From NCBI RefSeq assembly GCF_043497005.1, contig NZ_JBIEKE010000002.1, forward strand, positions 558,001 through 622,000: 64,000 nt of DNA, written 5' to 3'. The notes beneath the pieces are model-generated. The model saw only the letters and a program-made list of their open reading frames with translations, was not told the origin of the DNA and ran no database searches. Source of the stretch: Halobacillus_A sp043497005. GTDB taxonomy: Bacteria; Bacillota; Bacilli; Bacillales; Halobacillaceae. Every line of letters starts with the position of its first letter. Within the stretch, counting starts at the first letter, position 1. The translations under genes were made by a program, and so were the position numbers. Positions 1 to 9,197 of this stretch are shown piece by piece.

Positions 1-237
1 TTTATCAATAGGTGAAGTGTGTGTTTTGTCAGCTCGCCTCGCTTCTTTAGACACATATGTAATGAAAGCATCGTGAATAACGAAAAGAAGCTCATCTTTA
101 GATTGAAAGTGATGATAAAATCCGCCTTTTGACGTTTCAGAAGCCTCTACAATTTGCTTTACTGTTACGCCATGATAACCATACCGATCAAATAAACCCA
201 GTGATTGCTCGATAATTCGGTCTCTTAAATTTAACAT
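1..237 (-). CDS. TetR/AcrR-family transcriptional regulator, N-terminal part
   Basis: The gene runs off the left edge, so only the first 79 residues are visible. They begin MLNLRDRIIEQSLGLFDR and contain a helix-turn-helix with the TetR hallmark TSKGGFYHHFQSKDELL. The start ATG at 235-237 follows a good GAGGGG ribosome site. The ligand-binding domain lies outside the window, so the effector is unknown. A 5-4-5 inverted repeat TGAATATACATTCA just upstream is a plausible self-operator and resembles the half-sites of Bacillus FadR, which would hint at fatty-acid degradation; that link is only inference. Confidence 0.85.
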   Translation of the reverse strand, partial: MLNLRDRIIEQSLGLFDRYGYHGVTVKQIVEASETSKGGFYHHFQSKDELLFVIHDAFITYVSKEARRADKTHTSPIDK

Positions 238-254
238 ACACCATCCCCTCAAAC

Positions 255-268
255 TGAATATACATTCA
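255..268. promoter_or_regulatory. Inverted repeat, candidate TetR operator
   Basis: TGAAT and ATTCA form a perfect inverted repeat around a 4-base centre, 18 bases upstream of the TetR start codon. The position fits autorepression. No binding evidence is available. Confidence 0.4.
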
Positions 269-322
269 TCTTATCATAATTTTTAAAAAACACAACATTT
301 CCCATTTTTAAAACCAATATAC

Positions 323-360
323 AAAAAAAGACTCTCCTTTCGAGAAAGGAAAGAGTCTTT
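323..360 (-). terminator. Rho-independent terminator of parC
   Basis: AAAGACTCT (328-336) pairs with AGAGTCTTT (352-360), extended by an inner CTTT/AAAG. On the minus strand the stem is followed by a run of seven T. It directly follows the parC stop and separates parC from the TetR gene. Confidence 0.85.
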
Positions 361-366
361 AATTTT

Positions 367-2817
367 TTACGATTCATCTATCATAAATGGTTTTTCATAT
401 TTAGGTTCAATCCATGTCTCCGTTACCTCTCCACTCTGCTCAATATCGAGTACGTAGGAGCCGTTACTATAACGGTCGTTTGCCTTAAAGTCCATAGGTT
501 GGACAGTTAACAGTTTATCTTTTACAGTCTTGACAACAAGTGTATCTTGATTAGATACAGCTTGAACATCGACCACTTGATGAGGATTTTTCTTTAACTC
601 CCGCAGCATAATAACGCCGCGTTTGGCTCGAGATGTCCGTTCGAATTCTTTAAGGCGCATCCTCTTCACCGCACCTCTATGGGTGGTGAGCAATAAGGAA
701 GGATCCGTTTCTACATCAAAAACCTGGCCAGATACCACACGTTCTCCCTCTTTTAATTGAATGGCCTTAACTCCCGACGCTCGTTGTCCTACAGTATTGA
801 CTTCTTCCTCAGAGTACCATAAGCCATACGCTTTATTAGAGGCGATAAATAAGTCGGACTGGCCATTGGTTAAATGTACATCTACGACTTCATCATCCCC
901 TTTTAAATTAACAGCAATTAAAGGCTTGGAATGGCGTGTCGCTTGATAGAGAGTGAGTTCACTTTTCTTAACCATGCCGCTTTTCGTAAAAAACAGCAGG
1001 TACTGATCATCTTTATATTCACGAATCGGGATCGCATCGATTAAATACTCTTCCTTATCAATCGAAACGATATTAGCAATATGCTGGCCAAGATCTTTCC
1101 AGCGAATATCCGGGAGTTTATGAACAGGGAGGTACAGATATTTCCCTAGATTCGTAAATAATAAAATAGTATCAGTCGTATTAATTTCAAGCAGCCGCAG
1201 GACGTGATCGCCATCTTTTAAGGCAAGGCCTTCCCCATTAGAAGCCCCATAAGAACGTAAACTTGTCCGCTTTACATACCCATCTTTCGTTACAGATACC
1301 ACAATATCTTCGCTTGCTACAGTAACTTCTAAATCTACCTTTAATTCTTCCACCTTTTCTTGAATTCTCGTCATACGGTCATCCGCATATTTCTTTTTCA
1401 TCGAACGAAGATCCGCTTTAATGACATTGAAAAGTTTATTTTCACTCGCTAGAAGGGTTTGAAGGTACGCAATTTGCTTATTTAGCTCTTCGGCTTCTTT
1501 TTGCAGTTCTGTAATATCAGTATTCGTTAATCGGTAAAGCTGTAAAGTAACAATAGCCTCAGCTTGTTCTTCCGTAAATCCATACGCTTGGATTAACTGG
1601 TGTTTAGCATCCGCTTTATCTTTAGAAGCACGAATCGTAGCAATGACTTCATCTAAGATAGAGATCGCTTTAATTAATCCTTCGACAATATGGGCTCTTT
1701 TTTGAGCTTTGTTTAAATCAAATATGGACTGTCGGGTCACGACTTCTTTTTGGTGAGCAATGTAAGCATCCAGCATTTGAGGTAAACTCAACAGCGTTGG
1801 TTTGCGATCATAAATGGCCACCATGTTAAAGTTATACGTAATTTGCAAGTCTGTGTGCTTGTACAAGTAATTTAAGACACCTTCACTGTTTGCATCTTTC
1901 TTTAACTCGACTACAATTCTCATTCCTGTACGGTCCGTTTCATCACGCACCTCAGAAATCCCCTCAACCTTACGATCAATTCGTAACTCATCCATACGTT
2001 TCACAAGTGTTGCTTTATTCACTTCATAAGGAATTTCATCAATAACGATTTGTTCTCTGCCGCCTCGCACCGTCTGAATGTATGCTTTACCTCTTAGTAT
2101 AATTTTGCCTTTACCTGTCTCGTATGCTTTTTTCAATCCTTCAATTCCCTGAAGAATACCTCCGGTTGGAAAATCCGGCCCTTTTATTTTCGTCATTAAT
2201 TCATCTACGGAGGATGCAGGTTTATCAATTCTCATAATTACCGCATCAATCACTTCCCCAAGGTTATGAGGAGGGATTTCTGTCGCATAACCTGCTGAAA
2301 TACCTGTAGCTCCATTTGCTAGTAGATTAGGGAACTTTGCAGGCAAAACGGTAGGCTCGTGAATTGTATCATCAAAGTTAGGAATGTGTTCTACCGTATC
2401 TTTTTCAATATCTCTTAACAATTCAGAAGAAATACTTGATAACCTTGCCTCCGTATAACGCATAGCAGCCGGTGGATCTCCGTCAACGCTACCGTTGTTT
2501 CCATGCATTTCAACCAGTGATTTTCTTACTTTCCAATTTTGACTTAACCGCACCATGGCATCATAAACCGAGGTATCGCCGTGAGGATGGTAGTTACCGA
2601 TCACCGTACCTACCGTTTTAGCTGACTTACGGTAAGCTTTATCATGGGTATTTTTCTCTTGATGCATCGCGTACAGTATGCGGCGCTGAACGGGCTTCAA
2701 CCCGTCTCTGGCATCAGGTAAAGCCCGTTCTTGAATGATGTATTTACTATAGCGTCCAAACCGGTCGCCAAGTACTTCCTCTAGTGGTAAATCTAAATAC
2801 TTCTCTGCCTCAGCCAA
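367..2817 (-). CDS. parC: DNA topoisomerase IV subunit A
   Basis: ParC is the cleavage and religation subunit that, with ParE, decatenates sister chromosomes. The 816 residues match the family length. The winged-helix cleavage domain carries the catalytic tyrosine in AMRYTEARL (Tyr121). It is followed by the tower, a coiled coil and a C-terminal beta-pinwheel from about residue 490. The quinolone-determining region reads HPHGDTSVYDAMVR, so Thr82 and Asp86 occupy the positions that are Ser80 and Glu84 in Staphylococcus GrlA. The start is TTG at 2815-2817, 8 bases after AAAAGGGGG, 15 bases downstream of the parE stop, so the two are co-transcribed. A strong terminator follows. Confidence 0.97.
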   Translation of the reverse strand: MAEAEKYLDLPLEEVLGDRFGRYSKYIIQERALPDARDGLKPVQRRILYAMHQEKNTHDKAYRKSAKTVGTVIGNYHPHGDTSVYDAMVRLSQNWKVRKSLVEMHGNNGSVDGDPPAAMRYTEARLSSISSELLRDIEKDTVEHIPNFDDTIHEPTVLPAKFPNLLANGATGISAGYATEIPPHNLGEVIDAVIMRIDKPASSVDELMTKIKGPDFPTGGILQGIEGLKKAYETGKGKIILRGKAYIQTVRGGREQIVIDEIPYEVNKATLVKRMDELRIDRKVEGISEVRDETDRTGMRIVVELKKDANSEGVLNYLYKHTDLQITYNFNMVAIYDRKPTLLSLPQMLDAYIAHQKEVVTRQSIFDLNKAQKRAHIVEGLIKAISILDEVIATIRASKDKADAKHQLIQAYGFTEEQAEAIVTLQLYRLTNTDITELQKEAEELNKQIAYLQTLLASENKLFNVIKADLRSMKKKYADDRMTRIQEKVEELKVDLEVTVASEDIVVSVTKDGYVKRTSLRSYGASNGEGLALKDGDHVLRLLEINTTDTILLFTNLGKYLYLPVHKLPDIRWKDLGQHIANIVSIDKEEYLIDAIPIREYKDDQYLLFFTKSGMVKKSELTLYQATRHSKPLIAVNLKGDDEVVDVHLTNGQSDLFIASNKAYGLWYSEEEVNTVGQRASGVKAIQLKEGERVVSGQVFDVETDPSLLLTTHRGAVKRMRLKEFERTSRAKRGVIMLRELKKNPHQVVDVQAVSNQDTLVVKTVKDKLLTVQPMDFKANDRYSNGSYVLDIEQSGEVTETWIEPKYEKPFMIDES

Positions 2818-2832
2818 CAGAAAATCCCCCTT

Positions 2833-4785
2833 TTATTTCTCGATTTTCTCATTTTCTAAAATATTCGCTTCGTCTTCAAGACCGAAAGCTACGTGGGATT
2901 CAATCCATTTACGGCGAGGTTCGACTTTGTCACCCATTAACGTTGTTACTCGACGTTCTGCGCGTGCTAAATCATCTATAGTCACCCGGATTAATGTTCT
3001 AGTTTCTGGATTCATCGTGGTTTCCCACAGCTGCTCGGCATTCATCTCGCCGAGACCTTTATAACGCTGAATCGTATAGCCATTCTTAAACTCTTTTATA
3101 ATCTTTTGCATGCCTTCTTCATCCCAGGCGTACTCGGTCTTTTCTTTTTTACCTTTTCCTTTTGATACTTTATACAAAGGTGGAAGCGCAATAAATACTT
3201 TACCGGATTCCACTAATGGACGCATGTAACGATAGAAGAACGTGAGCAGCAGAACCTGAATATGAGCTCCATCTGTATCTGCATCCGTCATAATGACAAC
3301 TTTATTATAATTACAATCTTCAACGTCAAAATCTCCGCCTACTCCCGCTCCAATTGTATTAATAATTGTTGAGATTTCTTCGTTTTTAAAAATATCTGCT
3401 ATTTTTGCTTTTTCGGTGTTAATCACTTTGCCTCGTAAAGGAAGCACAGCTTGAAACTTTCGATCGCGGCCTTGCTTTGCTGAACCACCAGCAGAATCAC
3501 CCTCCACTAAATAAAGCTCGTTTTTCTCAGCGTTACGAGACTGCGCCGGCGTTAACTTTCCGCTCAGTAATGCATCTTTACGCTTGCGTTTCTTACCTGA
3601 ACGCGCATCTTCTCGAGCTTTTCGTGCGGCTTCTCTAGCTTCTTTAGCACGAATAGCTTTTTTAACGAGCATTGATGAAACATCAGGGTTCTCTTCAAGA
3701 AAATAAGATAGCTGCTCTGCTACTACTGCATCAACTGAAGAGCGTGCTTCTGAGGTACCCAGCTTACTTTTTGTCTGTCCTTCAAATTGCAGCAATTCCT
3801 CAGGAATACGAACAGAGATAATTGCCGTAAATCCTTCACGAATATCATTGCCTTCAAGATTTTTATCTTTCTCCTTTAAATGCTGCGCCCGTCTGGCGTA
3901 ATCATTAAAAACTCTCGTAATCGCTGACTTTGCCCCTGACTCATGCGTTCCACCGTCTTTCGTTCGAACGTTGTTAACGAACGAAAGAATGCTGTCAGTA
4001 AAGCCATCATTAAATTGAAAGGCAAAATCTACTTCAATTTGCGCATGCTCCCCTTCAAAAGAAACTACAGGATGAAGCGTATCTTTTTCTTCATTTAAGT
4101 AAGATACAAAAGACTCAATCCCATCGTTAAACTGATAGGAGTCTTCTAAACCTTCCCGTTCATCTTTTAGGTTAATTTTAAAACCTTTAAGAAGGAAAGC
4201 TGCTTCTCTAAGACGTTCAGAGAGAGTTTCATAATTAAATTTCGTAACCGAAAAAATAGAGGTGTCCGGTTTAAAGTGGATAGTGGTCCCTGACTTTCTT
4301 GTCGGCCCCCTGTTCTCCAGGGAAGTAACGGGAACTCCGCCATTCTCAAACCTTTGATAAAATTTTTCACCGTCCCTGAATATATGCACGTCCAGCCACT
4401 CCGATAAGGCGTTTACGACTGAAGCACCGACACCGTGCAACCCTCCACTTGACTTATAGCCGCCTTGTCCAAATTTACCTCCAGCGTGAAGGACCGTTAG
4501 TATAACCTCAGGAGTGGGCTTTCCTGTCTGGTGCATCCCTGTGGGCATCCCGCGGGCTTCATCAGCCACAGAAACACTCCCATCACGATGAAGAGTAACT
4601 GTTAATTGTTTACCAAACCCAGCTAAAGCTTCATCTACTGAGTTGTCTACAATCTCATAGACGAGATGATGAAGGCCGCGTTGATCGGTAGACCCTATAT
4701 ACATTCCAGGTCTCTTACGTACGGCCTCCAAACCTTCTAATACTTGTATGGAATCATCTGAATATACTTGATTTTGACTCGACAA
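2833..4785 (-). CDS. parE: DNA topoisomerase IV subunit B
   Basis: ParE is the ATPase subunit of topoisomerase IV. It has a GHKL ATPase domain (catalytic Glu44 in LVYEIVDNS, lid segment GGLHGVGASVVNALS), a transducer domain, and a TOPRIM domain with EGDSAGGSA (Glu428) and DADTDGAH (Asp501, Asp503). The start is TTG at 4783-4785: an in-frame TAG lies six codons upstream and the only nearby ATG is out of frame; the ribosome site is AAAGGAG. One oddity is the ATP-site loop, which reads D-E-A-R-G (75-79) where the family usually has D-x-G-R-G. A LexA-type box sits at the promoter. parC follows after 15 bases. Confidence 0.97.
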   Translation of the reverse strand: MSSQNQVYSDDSIQVLEGLEAVRKRPGMYIGSTDQRGLHHLVYEIVDNSVDEALAGFGKQLTVTLHRDGSVSVADEARGMPTGMHQTGKPTPEVILTVLHAGGKFGQGGYKSSGGLHGVGASVVNALSEWLDVHIFRDGEKFYQRFENGGVPVTSLENRGPTRKSGTTIHFKPDTSIFSVTKFNYETLSERLREAAFLLKGFKINLKDEREGLEDSYQFNDGIESFVSYLNEEKDTLHPVVSFEGEHAQIEVDFAFQFNDGFTDSILSFVNNVRTKDGGTHESGAKSAITRVFNDYARRAQHLKEKDKNLEGNDIREGFTAIISVRIPEELLQFEGQTKSKLGTSEARSSVDAVVAEQLSYFLEENPDVSSMLVKKAIRAKEAREAARKAREDARSGKKRKRKDALLSGKLTPAQSRNAEKNELYLVEGDSAGGSAKQGRDRKFQAVLPLRGKVINTEKAKIADIFKNEEISTIINTIGAGVGGDFDVEDCNYNKVVIMTDADTDGAHIQVLLLTFFYRYMRPLVESGKVFIALPPLYKVSKGKGKKEKTEYAWDEEGMQKIIKEFKNGYTIQRYKGLGEMNAEQLWETTMNPETRTLIRVTIDDLARAERRVTTLMGDKVEPRRKWIESHVAFGLEDEANILENEKIEK

Positions 4786-4822
4786 TTTTCCATCGGCTCC
4801 TTTCTACACGACAAAACCTACT

Positions 4823-4843
4823 ATTATAATAGAACAAATGTTC
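4823..4843 (-). promoter_or_regulatory. parE promoter -10 with LexA (SOS) box
   Basis: A consensus -10 TATAAT (plus-strand 4823-4828) lies just downstream of GAACAAATGTTC (4832-4843). That is an exact match to the Gram-positive LexA core GAAC-N4-GTTC. The box sits where the promoter spacer would be, so LexA should block polymerase. From memory, parEC also belongs to the B. subtilis LexA regulon. A clean -35 at the right spacing was not found. Confidence 0.65.
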
Positions 4844-4932
4844 CCAACTGTAAACGTACATTTAAAAACATCACTTGTTACATTGTAGCGGTTTTACGAA
4901 AAGACGCAAATCTATTTTCATTATCATACACG

Positions 4933-4956
4933 AAAAAACCCCTGTAAAAACAGGGA
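4933..4956 (-). terminator. Terminator downstream of the CoA-binding protein gene
   Basis: CCCTGT (4940-4945) pairs with ACAGGG (4950-4955), and the minus strand continues into GTTTTTTCG. It lies about 20 bases past the stop of the CoA-binding gene and ends the transporter operon. Confidence 0.75.
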
Positions 4957-4975
4957 TTTAAATAAATTATTGAAT

Positions 4976-5386
4976 TTATTTTAGAAGAGCATGCGTCACT
5001 TTAATGCAATTATTCATGATTACTTCTTTCCCGCTTCCTTCTAAAATGGCGGGAACATCCTCGTGATAAACACCTTGCTGGGTCCAAAAAGCTTTAGCTT
5101 GTATCTCTTTCGCTTCTTTCGCAAGTTCAGGAAGAAAAATCGAACGTCGAAAGACATTAATAATATCAATGGATTCTTCTACCTCATGAAGGGAAGCATA
5201 GGCTTTTTCACCTAGAGCTTCTTTTATTTCAGGGTTTACAGGGATAATTTTATACCCCGCTTGCTTCATAGCTTCACTAATTTGATAAGACGTTCGGTTT
5301 GCTTTATTAGATAAACCTACAACTGCAATGGTTTTAGATTCTTTTAGCAGTGTACGTAAAACATCATGACTAGGATTTTTGAACAT
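4976..5386 (-). CDS. yneT: CoA-binding domain protein (YneT/YccU family)
   Basis: This 136-aa protein is a single Rossmann-like CoA_binding_2 domain. The glycine-containing loop AVVGLSNKANRTSY lies near residues 22-35, followed by PVNPEIKEALGEKAY and a late GVYHEDVPA segment. The family is related to succinyl-CoA synthetase nucleotide domains but has no assigned reaction. In B. subtilis the homologue yneT also sits beside parE. Here it follows the ABC permease gene by only 12 bases, with AGGAGG before the ATG, so it probably shares the transporter transcript. Function beyond CoA or nucleotide binding is unknown. Confidence 0.9.
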   Translation of the reverse strand: MFKNPSHDVLRTLLKESKTIAVVGLSNKANRTSYQISEAMKQAGYKIIPVNPEIKEALGEKAYASLHEVEESIDIINVFRRSIFLPELAKEAKEIQAKAFWTQQGVYHEDVPAILEGSGKEVIMNNCIKVTHALLK

Positions 5387-5398
5387 AGTTTATACCTC

Positions 5399-6925
5399 CT
5401 ATTCTTCTAATAAACCGTTTTCTGTTAAATATTCGCGCGCTACTTCCTCAGGATCACGGTCATTAAAGTCTACTTCGTAGTTCATTTCTCTCATTTCATC
5501 GTCAGATATTTGACCGCTTAATTGGTTTAACGCTTCTTCTATTTCAGGATATTGTTCCAGCGTTTCTTCTCTCATGAGAGGAGCACCCTGATAAGGTGGA
5601 AATAAATTCTCTGGATCGTCTAGGACTGTTAAATCAAGATCGATCATATAGCTGTCTGTCGCATAGGCGTCGATTACATCAACTTCACCACTTTCAATTG
5701 CGCCTTGCCTTAATCCGGCATCCATCGTTCTAACTTCCCGAAGATCCAAGCCGTATATTTCTTTCATTCCTTGGTAACCATCCTGCCGATCATTGAACTC
5801 AAGAGTAAACCCTGCTGTGATTTCATCTTCAACGGCTCTTAGATCCCCAATTGTTTCCAAGTCATATTGTTCAGCTGTTTCTTGCGTTGTAGCTACAGCA
5901 TACGTGTTATTAAACTCCATAGGCTCCAGGAAGGCAAGGTTAAATTCTTCAGCCATTCCTTCTTTAGCCTGTTCATAAACTTCTCCTTCTTCGTTACTTT
6001 CTGCTTCACTTTCTAATAATGAAACGATAGCTGTTCCTGTGAACTCTGGATACATATCGATACTACCTTCTTGAAGGGCACCAAACACGAGGTCCGTTTT
6101 TCCGAGATTTTCTTCCAGCCCTACATTCAGGTCTGTTTCTTCTTCGATGAGCAGCTTATACATGTTGATTAAAATTGCAGGTTCAGCACCTAATTTTGCA
6201 CCGATCGTAATGTCGTTTTGAATTTTACCGCCAAAAGCTAACGGGCCTAAGGCCACAAGTGCCGCAATAACAAGTAAACTGACAAGGGAACGAAACCCCG
6301 ATTTTGCTGAGGTACGTTCAAATAAACGCAGAATTAAATCTAAAGCAATCGCCAGAATAGCAGCCGGAATCGCACCAAGTAAAATTAAATTCACGTCTCC
6401 GCCGCGGTCTAAGCCTAGTAAGATTAAATCCCCCAGACCCCCGGCACCGATTAAAGCAGCAATCGTTGTTGTCCCGACAATTAAAACCATCGAGGTACGG
6501 ATACCGGCCATAATAACAGGCATAGCCAGCGGCAGTTCAATCTTAGAAAGACGGCGGAAAGAATTCATTCCCATCCCTGTTGCTGCTTCTCGTAAAGCTG
6601 GATTCACTTCTTTAATTCCTGTATACGTGTTTCTTAAAATTGGAAGCAAACCATAAGCCGTTAATGCAATGACTGCCGGAGTTTGTCCAATCCCAAAAAA
6701 AGGAATGAGGAAAGCGAGTACAGCTAAACTAGGAATCGTCTGCAGTACGGCTGTAGCCCCTATAATTGGCTCAGCTAACCGTTTCTTTCTCGTTAAAATT
6801 AATCCTAAAGGAACAGAAATTAACGTGGCAATAACGAGTGCAATAATTGAAATCTGCAGATGCTCCCAAACTTTTTCAATAAAAATGTCCTGACGGGCTT
6901 GAAACACATTTATAAATTCATTCAT
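5399..6925 (-). CDS. ABC transporter permease fused to substrate-binding domain (OpuC/EgtU-like)
   Basis: A single 508-aa chain joins two parts. Residues 1-210 form a BPD_transp_1 permease with about five or six membrane helices and an EAA loop around LREAATGMGMNSFRRLSKIELP. After another helix, residues 235-508 form an OpuAC-type quaternary-amine binding domain. The same fusion is known for osmolyte and ergothioneine (EgtUBC) importers. The binding domain is strongly acidic, as in halophiles. Substrate candidates are glycine betaine, choline, carnitine or ergothioneine; the sequence alone does not decide. The start overlaps the stop of the ATPase gene by 4 bases (ATGA), so the two are translationally coupled. 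Confidence 0.88.
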   Translation of the reverse strand: MNEFINVFQARQDIFIEKVWEHLQISIIALVIATLISVPLGLILTRKKRLAEPIIGATAVLQTIPSLAVLAFLIPFFGIGQTPAVIALTAYGLLPILRNTYTGIKEVNPALREAATGMGMNSFRRLSKIELPLAMPVIMAGIRTSMVLIVGTTTIAALIGAGGLGDLILLGLDRGGDVNLILLGAIPAAILAIALDLILRLFERTSAKSGFRSLVSLLVIAALVALGPLAFGGKIQNDITIGAKLGAEPAILINMYKLLIEEETDLNVGLEENLGKTDLVFGALQEGSIDMYPEFTGTAIVSLLESEAESNEEGEVYEQAKEGMAEEFNLAFLEPMEFNNTYAVATTQETAEQYDLETIGDLRAVEDEITAGFTLEFNDRQDGYQGMKEIYGLDLREVRTMDAGLRQGAIESGEVDVIDAYATDSYMIDLDLTVLDDPENLFPPYQGAPLMREETLEQYPEIEEALNQLSGQISDDEMREMNYEVDFNDRDPEEVAREYLTENGLLEE

Positions 6926-7989
6926 AAGTGAGTCACCTCACCGTTCGGTTTCATTTGTTTCTTCAAGTGAAGCACCATATCTTTATATGAAAGTGTTCCA
7001 ATTACAGAATGGTTTCGAGTCACAGGCAGTAAAGGATAGCTGACTTGATTAAAGTACTCCATTGCTTCTGCTAAAGTCTTTCCGTGTTCAATTACAGGCA
7101 TCTCTACTTTCTTTCTGTTATAGACGCCAAACGCAAACGAGTCATCTGGATTTTTAACCACGTACGCCTCCTGATCTGGAATGGACTTTTCTTCGTGTTG
7201 TTGGGAAGAAAAGACATACTGGCTTGTTTGATCAATAATTACGTCAACAGCCGTCTGCCAGGGAGACTTTCTTTCCCCAATAAAGCTTTCAACAAACTCG
7301 TTTGCAGGCTGCAGGATTAACTGTTGGGGTTTATCAACTTGAACGATTTCCCCTTCCTGCATCAAGCATACACGATCCCCCATCGCCAGCGCTTCATCAA
7401 TATCATGCGTTACAAAAACAATGGTTTTCTTTATTTCTTTATGAAGAGAAAGTATATCTTTTTGTAGCTGTTCCCTGCTAATAGGATCAAGCGCACTAAA
7501 AGGTTCATCCATTAAAATGATATCGGGATCAGCAGCCAGCGCACGCAGTACGCCTACCCGCTGCTGCTGTCCCCCTGATAGTTCACTTGGTTTCCGTTTG
7601 CGGTGCTTTCCGGGGTCCAGACCAACCATTGACATAAGCTCATCGATTCTTTTGGATACGTTTTTTTTGTTCCACTTTTTCATTTCTGGCACAATGGATA
7701 TATTTTCTTCAATTGTCATGTGCGGAAATAGCGCAATTTCTTGTAATACATAACCGATATTCCAACGAAGTTCATGAATGTTATAATCTTTAATGTTTTT
7801 ATTATGTATGAAAACTTCCCCGTCTGTCGGTTCAATTAGACGGTTAATCATTTTCATTGTGGTGGTTTTCCCACACCCGCTAGGTCCAATTAAAGTTAAT
7901 AATTCGCCCTCATTGACACTTAAATTAATCGACTTAAGTGCAGTTGTACCATCTGGGTATGTCTTTGTAACATCCTTAAAGGTAATCAT
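6922..7989 (-). CDS. ABC transporter ATP-binding protein with CBS domain (OpuCA/EgtUA-like)
   Basis: This is the ATPase of the quaternary-amine-type importer. The 355 residues hold Walker A GPSGCGKTT, signature LSGGQQQRVGVLRAL, Walker B IILMDEPFSALD and switch histidine VFVTHDIDE. A C-terminal CBS-like region (PLLPVTRNHSVIGTLSYKD) may sense ionic strength or nucleotides, as in OpuA. The ATG at 7987-7989 is preferred over a TTG seven codons upstream because AGGGGG lies 7 bases before it. The gene heads a three-gene operon with the fused permease/binding protein and the CoA-binding protein. Confidence 0.93.
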   Translation of the reverse strand: MITFKDVTKTYPDGTTALKSINLSVNEGELLTLIGPSGCGKTTTMKMINRLIEPTDGEVFIHNKNIKDYNIHELRWNIGYVLQEIALFPHMTIEENISIVPEMKKWNKKNVSKRIDELMSMVGLDPGKHRKRKPSELSGGQQQRVGVLRALAADPDIILMDEPFSALDPISREQLQKDILSLHKEIKKTIVFVTHDIDEALAMGDRVCLMQEGEIVQVDKPQQLILQPANEFVESFIGERKSPWQTAVDVIIDQTSQYVFSSQQHEEKSIPDQEAYVVKNPDDSFAFGVYNRKKVEMPVIEHGKTLAEAMEYFNQVSYPLLPVTRNHSVIGTLSYKDMVLHLKKQMKPNGEVTHL

Positions 7990-8064
7990 GTCGTTCCCCC
8001 TGTATAACAAATATCAACATTATATTCCCCAACTTTTCGTAAATCGAAACATATGATCGTTGCT

Positions 8065-9135
8065 TCACGTTTGAATCCGCCGTAAACGATAGAAGTGATA
8101 GAGATTTTTAAGTGTTACTTTTAAAACAGCGTAAAGCGGTACCGCAATAAGCATCCCGATAAAACCATATAACGCAGCAGTAACGATTAATAATAATATA
8201 ATAGTAAGTGGATGTACATTTAATCGGTTTCCTAATACAACCGGCGCTACAATATTTCCTTCGAGCTGCTGAACTACAATCATAATGATAAAAACATAAA
8301 TAACCATAGCAGGATCCTGCGTTAAACTAACGACAACAGCAGGAAGCACGCCAAGTAATGGCCCAAAGAATGGTACAACAGCTGTTAAAAACACAAAGAT
8401 ACTTAGTACTAAAGCATAATCAATTCCAATAATAAGGTAGCCAATATACATTAATACGCCATCAGTAAAAGCCACGGTAATTTGACCAATGATATACGCC
8501 CCCAGGGTCTGGTCAATATCTTTTAAAATCTTTTTCCCTTCTTCCTGGTGCTGAGCCGGAATAAAATTCATTAAAAATGGAAGCAGTCGGTGACCATCTT
8601 TTAACAGGAAAAAAAGAACAAACGGAACGACTACTAGTACAGTAGCAGCACCTGTAAGGGCAGAAAAAATTTCAGTTGCGTGATCTCCAGCAGCGCTTGC
8701 TAAATCACTAAAGAAGCTGGTTGCTTTCTGACGAATGCTGCTTAAAGAAACAACTCCCATATCGTTCTCTTCTATGGTCTTCTCCGCTTCCTGTGCCGAT
8801 TTTTTCAAATCCTCTGGAAGATTTGAAGATAGGTTGGATACTTGAGATTGAATAGTAGCAGCCAATAGTCGATACAATAAATAAAAGAGACCCGCACCTG
8901 AGGCATAAACAAAAAGGATAGCAAAAGTACGCGGGACAAACTTTAATTTGCTAAGGACATGAACTATTGGCTTACATATGTAATAAAAAAAGCCCGCGAT
9001 AAGAATCGGATAAAACAAGGTGCTGATGATGGTTCCAATGGGCGCAAAAGCGTCAAGCAGGCTTAATAAATAAATACTGATTAATGCTAAAATAAATCCT
9101 GTCATGTATTTAAAATAAGAATGGTTCAACCACAT
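8065..9135 (-). CDS. AI-2E family transporter (putative permease)
   Basis: This integral membrane protein of about 356 aa has roughly eight hydrophobic segments and the family's conserved C-terminal half (FGPLLGVLPAVVVSL, GNRLNVHPLTIILLL). The family includes AI-2 exporters and Na+/H+ antiporters of halophiles; B. subtilis has several uncharacterised paralogues. A loop around residues 95-140 is predicted extracytoplasmic. The ATG at 9133-9135 is chosen because GAGGTG lies 6-8 bases before it, while the upstream GTG overlaps that site. A Na+/H+ exchange role would suit a halophile but is inference. Confidence 0.88.
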   Translation of the reverse strand: MWLNHSYFKYMTGFILALISIYLLSLLDAFAPIGTIISTLFYPILIAGFFYYICKPIVHVLSKLKFVPRTFAILFVYASGAGLFYLLYRLLAATIQSQVSNLSSNLPEDLKKSAQEAEKTIEENDMGVVSLSSIRQKATSFFSDLASAAGDHATEIFSALTGAATVLVVVPFVLFFLLKDGHRLLPFLMNFIPAQHQEEGKKILKDIDQTLGAYIIGQITVAFTDGVLMYIGYLIIGIDYALVLSIFVFLTAVVPFFGPLLGVLPAVVVSLTQDPAMVIYVFIIMIVVQQLEGNIVAPVVLGNRLNVHPLTIILLLIVTAALYGFIGMLIAVPLYAVLKVTLKNLYHFYRLRRIQT

Positions 9136-9197
9136 ACTATACACCTCGTGTTTTCATAATTACAATGGTGTATACCTCACCTAATTCTTTTTTAATC

